From: Candidatus Sungiibacteriota bacterium
Lineage (GTDB): Bacteria; Patescibacteriota; Minisyncoccia; Sungbacterales; JACQCQ01
DNA: 12,899 nt
Assembly (NCBI GenBank): GCA_016181565.1
Contig: JACOZA010000073.1
Location: 1-12,899, forward strand
Direction: 5' to 3'
The position numbers and the translations under genes are program-made. Of the stretch, positions 12,546 through 12,899 are shown piece by piece (position 1 is the stretch's first letter; each line of letters starts with the position of its first letter). A model generated the notes under the pieces. That model was given only the letters and a program-made list of their open reading frames with translations. It ran no database searches and was not told where the DNA came from.

Positions 12546-12686
12546 AATCGCTTTTCTGAAAACGCTCACTCGAGGAGTTTGCATGGTTCATCCCTCTCCG
12601 CCAGCTGGCGGAGAGGGATGAAAACTCCGAGAGTGGCGAGTCTGAAATTCTCGCTGGGGATTTCAGACATTTTTCAAAAAGCGATT
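12546..12686. repeat. Large three-way-junction palindromic structure between rnhB and dnaE
   Basis: An outer 16-bp stem with one bulge (AATCGCTTTT plus TGAAAA, 12546-12562, with TTTTCA plus AAAAGCGATT, 12671-12686) encloses two arms. Arm A carries a perfect 36-nt palindrome (12587-12622) extended by GGAGTTT/AAACTCC and CACTC/GAGTG with an internal GA/GA loop. Arm B is GTCTGAAAT/ATTTCAGAC (12640-12648 with 12660-12668), followed on the plus strand by ATTTTTC, which is terminator-like. Confidence 0.7.
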
Positions 12687-12693
12687 GAGCTAT

Positions 12694-12774
12694 ATGCGCT
12701 TTACTCATCTCCACCCCGTAAAAACTCTCCGCCAACTGGCGGATCGTCACGGGGCAGGCGTCCCTATGCCATGA
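12694..12774 (+). CDS. Possible 26-residue leader ORF overlapping dnaE
   Basis: Reads MRFTHLHPVKTLRQLADRHG then AGVPMP and a stop. Its TGA (12772-12774) overlaps the dnaE ATG (12771-12773) as ATGA, a layout that allows translational coupling. Its RFTHLH repeats residues 4-9 of DnaE, and the DNA TTTACTCATCTCCA matches dnaE's TTCACTCATCTCCA at 13 of 14 positions. No strong Shine-Dalgarno is seen. It may be a decayed duplicate of the dnaE start and not a functional peptide. Confidence 0.3.
   Translation: MRFTHLHPVKTLRQLADRHGAGVPMP
12728..12743. repeat. CTCCGCC/GGCGGAG palindrome, copy C
   Basis: TCCGCCA (12728-12734) faces TGGCGGA (12737-12743), inside the possible leader ORF and 27 nt before the dnaE ATG. 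Same core as the copies at 6784-6805 and 12587-12622. Confidence 0.55.
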
Positions 12775-12899
12775 AACCAAGATTCACTCATCTCCATGTC
12801 CATTCGCATTATTCCCTGCTTGACGGCCTAACTAAAATCGACCAGCTGGTTCTGCGCGCCAAGGAACTGGGCATGGACGCGATGGCCTTGACCGATCAC
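12771..12899 (+). CDS. dnaE: DNA polymerase III alpha subunit (5' end, cut by the window edge)
   Basis: The first 43 codons of the replicative polymerase subunit. The sequence MKPRFTHLHVHSHYSLLDGL then TKIDQLVLRAKELGMDAMAL and TDH is the N-terminal PHP domain. HLHVHS supplies the HxH metal-binding motif, and the block up to TDH is near-universal in DnaE. PolC is unlikely, since the PHP domain begins at residue 5. The ATG at 12771 is the only one giving the expected N-terminus. No Shine-Dalgarno is evident; a short overlapping ORF and a palindrome lie directly upstream. Confidence 0.93.
   Translation, partial: MKPRFTHLHVHSHYSLLDGLTKIDQLVLRAKELGMDAMALTDH

Noticed and set aside
12484..12780. 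98-residue minus-strand ORF between rnhB and dnaE
   Set aside because: It runs through the palindromes and the dnaE start on the opposite strand; an artefact of the inverted repeats.
1..12899. CRISPR array, prophage or IS element
   Set aside because: No regularly spaced direct repeats with spacers, no transposase or phage structural genes; the baseplate-J-like protein is membrane-anchored and stands next to a PilM-like gene, not in a tail module.

Overview
The window looks like a chromosomal segment of a Candidate Phyla Radiation (Patescibacteria, Parcubacteria-like) bacterium. The pointers are: an alanyl-tRNA synthetase of only 633 residues that stops after the editing domain; a PilM/FtsA-like protein paired with a large single-span baseplate-J-like protein; a 59-residue DUF5679-type zinc ribbon; small housekeeping genes often without a Shine-Dalgarno sequence; and many GC-rich palindromes in the spacers. 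The lineage is an inference from gene content. There is no prophage, IS element, integrase or CRISPR array.

Layout. Minus strand, 1-912: the ribosomal run infA, rpmJ, rpsM (rpsM runs off the left edge), driven by a promoter at 945-973 and interrupted by palindrome-rich spacers. Minus, 1062-3785: a PilM-like actin-fold ATPase followed by a proline-rich, membrane-anchored baseplate-J-like protein, probably one operon for a pilus or envelope machine. 3822-4075: a cluster of stem-loops. Minus, 4076-6604: alaS, then a small exported protein of unknown function with a strong ribosome binding site. The alaS start codon is preceded by a 78-nt three-way-junction inverted repeat. Minus, 6720-7284: promoter, about 530 nt of highly structured non-coding sequence, and terminator, which I read as an ncRNA gene of unrecognised family. 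Minus, 7343-8536: mnmA, carrying two in-frame heptamer-repeat insertions. Plus, 8644-8930: a second promoter-driven structured non-coding stretch. Plus, 9013-9726: a membrane-anchored protein of unknown function, closed by a bidirectional terminator at 9748-9827. Minus, 9845-10024: the small zinc ribbon, apparently leaderless. Minus, 10161-11414: a DEAD-box RNA helicase with a three-hairpin leader. Minus, 11626-11700: tRNA-Ile(GAT) with an odd T-loop. Minus, 11864-12484: rnhB. Plus, 12771 to the right edge: the start of dnaE, with a large palindromic structure between it and rnhB.

Most genes serve translation and RNA metabolism (IF-1, L36, S13, AlaRS, MnmA, tRNA-Ile, RNA helicase), plus replication and repair (RNase HII, DnaE). 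The least ordinary material is non-coding: two unassigned promoter-driven RNAs, two three-way-junction inverted repeats next to alaS and dnaE, a dispersed palindrome family, a second hairpin pair with a compensatory base-pair change, and heptamer repeats inside a conserved enzyme.
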